From contig OZ004582.1 of NCBI GenBank assembly GCA_963924555.1, positions 1,302,001 through 1,366,000 on the forward strand: a DNA stretch of 64,000 nt, in the 5' to 3' direction. The translations under genes and the position numbers were made by a program. Of this stretch, positions 62,043 to 64,000 are shown piece by piece (the first letter of the stretch is position 1; each line of letters starts with the position of its first letter). The DNA is from Crambe crambe. Lineage: Eukaryota; Porifera; Demospongiae; Poecilosclerida; Crambeidae. The notes under the pieces are model-generated. The model did not search any database, was not told the DNA's origin, and saw only the letters and a list, made by a program, of their open reading frames with translations.

Positions 62043-64000
62043 AGGAGACTGTAGCTTACCAAAAATGTATGATTGAACGTAGTTAACTCGAATTCTGTAA
62101 GGCTTTCTTTTCTGTCCGGATCAGAGGGACTGCCACGTGGGTAAGTGTAACTATGGTGATGATAGACGACATATTAACCACACCCCTTGCTTAGTCAGCA
62201 ATAGTTAGCTCAAGTAATACTTGATGACAACATCTACCTAATTACCCGTAAATAATACGTGAATCGGGTGAAATACCAGCTGGGATTTTGAGTTTTAACC
62301 CATCTGAAAATTTCGTTATGTTATAATAATGAGCTGAAAGAATGGTTGTAGGTAGGATCTTTAAAAAATATTTATTTTATTTTCAACCCTTAATAATTCA
62401 AAATTCTTTCTAGATCTTGATTCTGTGTATTTACTAGATTTCATTTTTTAAATTCCCACACACTTTATTGTACTTTTAATTGTAATTTTAAGGTACACCT
62501 GAATCCATAGGTGTGGACATATTTTCATCCTCAGACTGGACAGACTCTTCTTCAGAATCAACTAATCCTCTTAAACTTCCAAGAGGGCTTCCTGGTCAAC
62601 CTCAGAGTCGATCCTCATGAGTGCATTGACTGCCTCTGCAGCCTGACTAGCTTGATCCTTGCTAATTACAGCCATCATAGCATTATGACTTCCATTATTA
62701 AAATTTATCATCATAGTTGCCTCACCTTGACAGGCCAAAAATTATGGATTTCATCAACCTTACAGATAAACATAGGTACGATGGAGTATGACTTTGAGAA
62801 GGCAAAGGGCAGATAGGTCATTTGCCTGGAGACAGTACACTTTCAGACATGCTCAAAAAGTGCCAGGAATGTGTGTGGGGAGATTCAGGTCCTCAGATCT
62901 GGGAGCTCGGTACCAAAGAATCGGTCCCATGGACGCTGAATAATTATCTTTGCATCTCAAATATCCTTCTATTGTATCAGGAGATTTTCAAGTATGTTGT
63001 AAGATAACTTAATTCCTTTTTTAATGCAATATTCAGAGGGTAGAACTAATGTTTAGTGACTATATACTATTCCAGAGACTCCTCCTCCTGGTTTCTTTGA
63101 GGTTTTGTTTTTCTTCATCTAAAAAGGAGTAAATATCTGTTCCTTCTGAAACCAAAATCAGCGATATTGTAGAGAAGATGGGCTCGTGATGTGATTTTTC
63201 CAATGGTAGAGCTGCTTGAAAGAATTGTGCTATTTGTGATACATGCATGGTTACAGTTAATTTTTTGTTCTACTACTAAAATGCGGTATCTGCGAAATAT
63301 TAAATTTTCGCCATGCATAAAAATTCTATTGCGAAAATATAAAACGCGAAAATAAAAACCCATGGCCCATATATACATTTGTATTTTATTGCAAGCCATA
63401 TTTTTTTTGCAATGCTGATTAATCATTCGGTGCTCATCCCCACTCTACATTAAAGTCCTGCTTTATTCTTGTAAAAATGTTTATAGAGTCATAAAAATGG
63501 TTCAATTGTGCCTGTCCAATGGTATATACTTTGTAACTTATTCCACTGTAGCTATGGCCTAAGAAGCATGATTTTGCCTGCTTAGCTAAGCTTTTATTTT
63601 TTAGTTAGCTAGCTAGCTAAATCCACTGTCCTTAGGCCTATTTTCAATCATTATGGGCGTGGCAGCGAATTGGTGTGCGTTAATAAGAGATCGCTCAGAA
63701 GCGCTGTACTGTAGAACTGGATCCAAGCTGCGACACTGCGACTTAGCTCAGGTTTACAACATTATAATTTTTTTTCAATATTGGTCCGGCAGTTGCCGGG
63801 TCTGCCGGGCCAGTTCCGGCGCCCCTGATAATATTTGACTATCCCCAAAAAATTTGAGGTTGCTCGTGATGAAACAAACGCTCATGTACCATGGATGTTT
63901 TATTCAATGTGCTAGCGGCAATTAAGTCAGACCAGATGTAGACCCAAAAAATTGTAATTGTATCCTGTGTAGCCGGTACTGAAATGGTGCTATGACATTT
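62043..64000. other. Mostly unassigned DNA with decayed repeats
   Basis: Short frames on both strands have no recognisable domain. TTTTCGC-rich stretch at 63290-63350 (AAATTTTCGCCATGCATAAA, TTGCGAAAATATAAAACGCG) resembles an inverted MITE end. GTTGCCGGGTCTGCCGGGCC near 63792 is GC-rich in an AT-rich setting. No gene or RNA is supported. Confidence 0.4.

Noticed and set aside
1..64000. CRISPR arrays, rRNA, tRNA genes
   Set aside because: No spaced identical repeats with unique spacers; no recognisable rRNA core; I found no cloverleaf I could defend by eye. tRNAscan would be decisive for tRNA.

Overview
The window is animal nuclear DNA: AT-rich, intron-bearing and packed with decayed transposable elements. 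The mixture (ZMYM1/DUF4371-type and THAP12-type hAT transposases, DIRS-like and Ty3/Gypsy retroelements, a THAP/Kolobok-like transposon, pogo/Tigger, Tc1, and repeat-associated OTU, RecQ, HECT/G2E3-like, P2RX7_C-like and DUF6589-like fragments) with short introns suggests an early-branching marine invertebrate, most likely a demosponge. That placement is inference from family recognition, not from a search. I saw no convincing single-copy host gene, no bacterial operon, no rRNA and no CRISPR array. Nearly every recognisable gene is broken by frameshifts, stops or deletions.

Layout. 1-6.3 kb: a hAT element whose two halves face away from each other, a SWIM-like/hAT trace, several short inverted-repeat elements and a Gypsy gag. 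6.6-10.3 kb: a remnant with a 21-G run, a dispersed repeat, a 1-kb inverted-repeat element and a foldback MITE. 10.3-13.4 kb: OTU protease fragment, Gypsy integrase tail, a cluster of semi-palindromes and an integrase-like gene. 13.9-19.5 kb: two Gypsy fragments enclosing a minus-strand G2E3-like HECT gene. 19.5-23.9 kb: hAT, RecQ, LINE tail, DIRS-like repeats, a clean hAT MITE and a 497-bp foldback MITE. 24.7-25.6 kb: a tandem array of exon-like 33-nt units. 25.8-29.2 kb: a BEN-domain gene between ~400-bp inverted repeats. 29.5-34.5 kb: Tc1 transposase and a DIRS element interrupted by a hAT. 36-44.6 kb: small exons, pogo, DUF6589-like, LINE and Gypsy fragments. 44.7-49 kb: second exon-like array, another split and inverted gene, THAP/DDE transposase remnant and a TA-flanked inverted-repeat element. 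49.4-54.6 kb: pogo, hAT and an almost complete 2.46-kb Kolobok-like element carrying a second, convergent P2RX7_C-like gene. 54.6-56.4 kb: a Gypsy-type fragment with integrase upstream of reverse transcriptase, ending at a third copy of the exon-like array. 57-61.6 kb: hAT and two multi-exon minus-strand gene families of unknown function. The last 2.4 kb holds little.

The genes do not form a pathway; the common theme is nested insertion, deletion and inversion of mobile elements, with domains (BEN, P2RX7_C, OTU, RecQ, HECT) sitting in or beside them. The three observations most worth following are the exon-like arrays, the BEN gene inside a long inverted repeat, and the P2RX7_C-like gene inside the Kolobok-like element.
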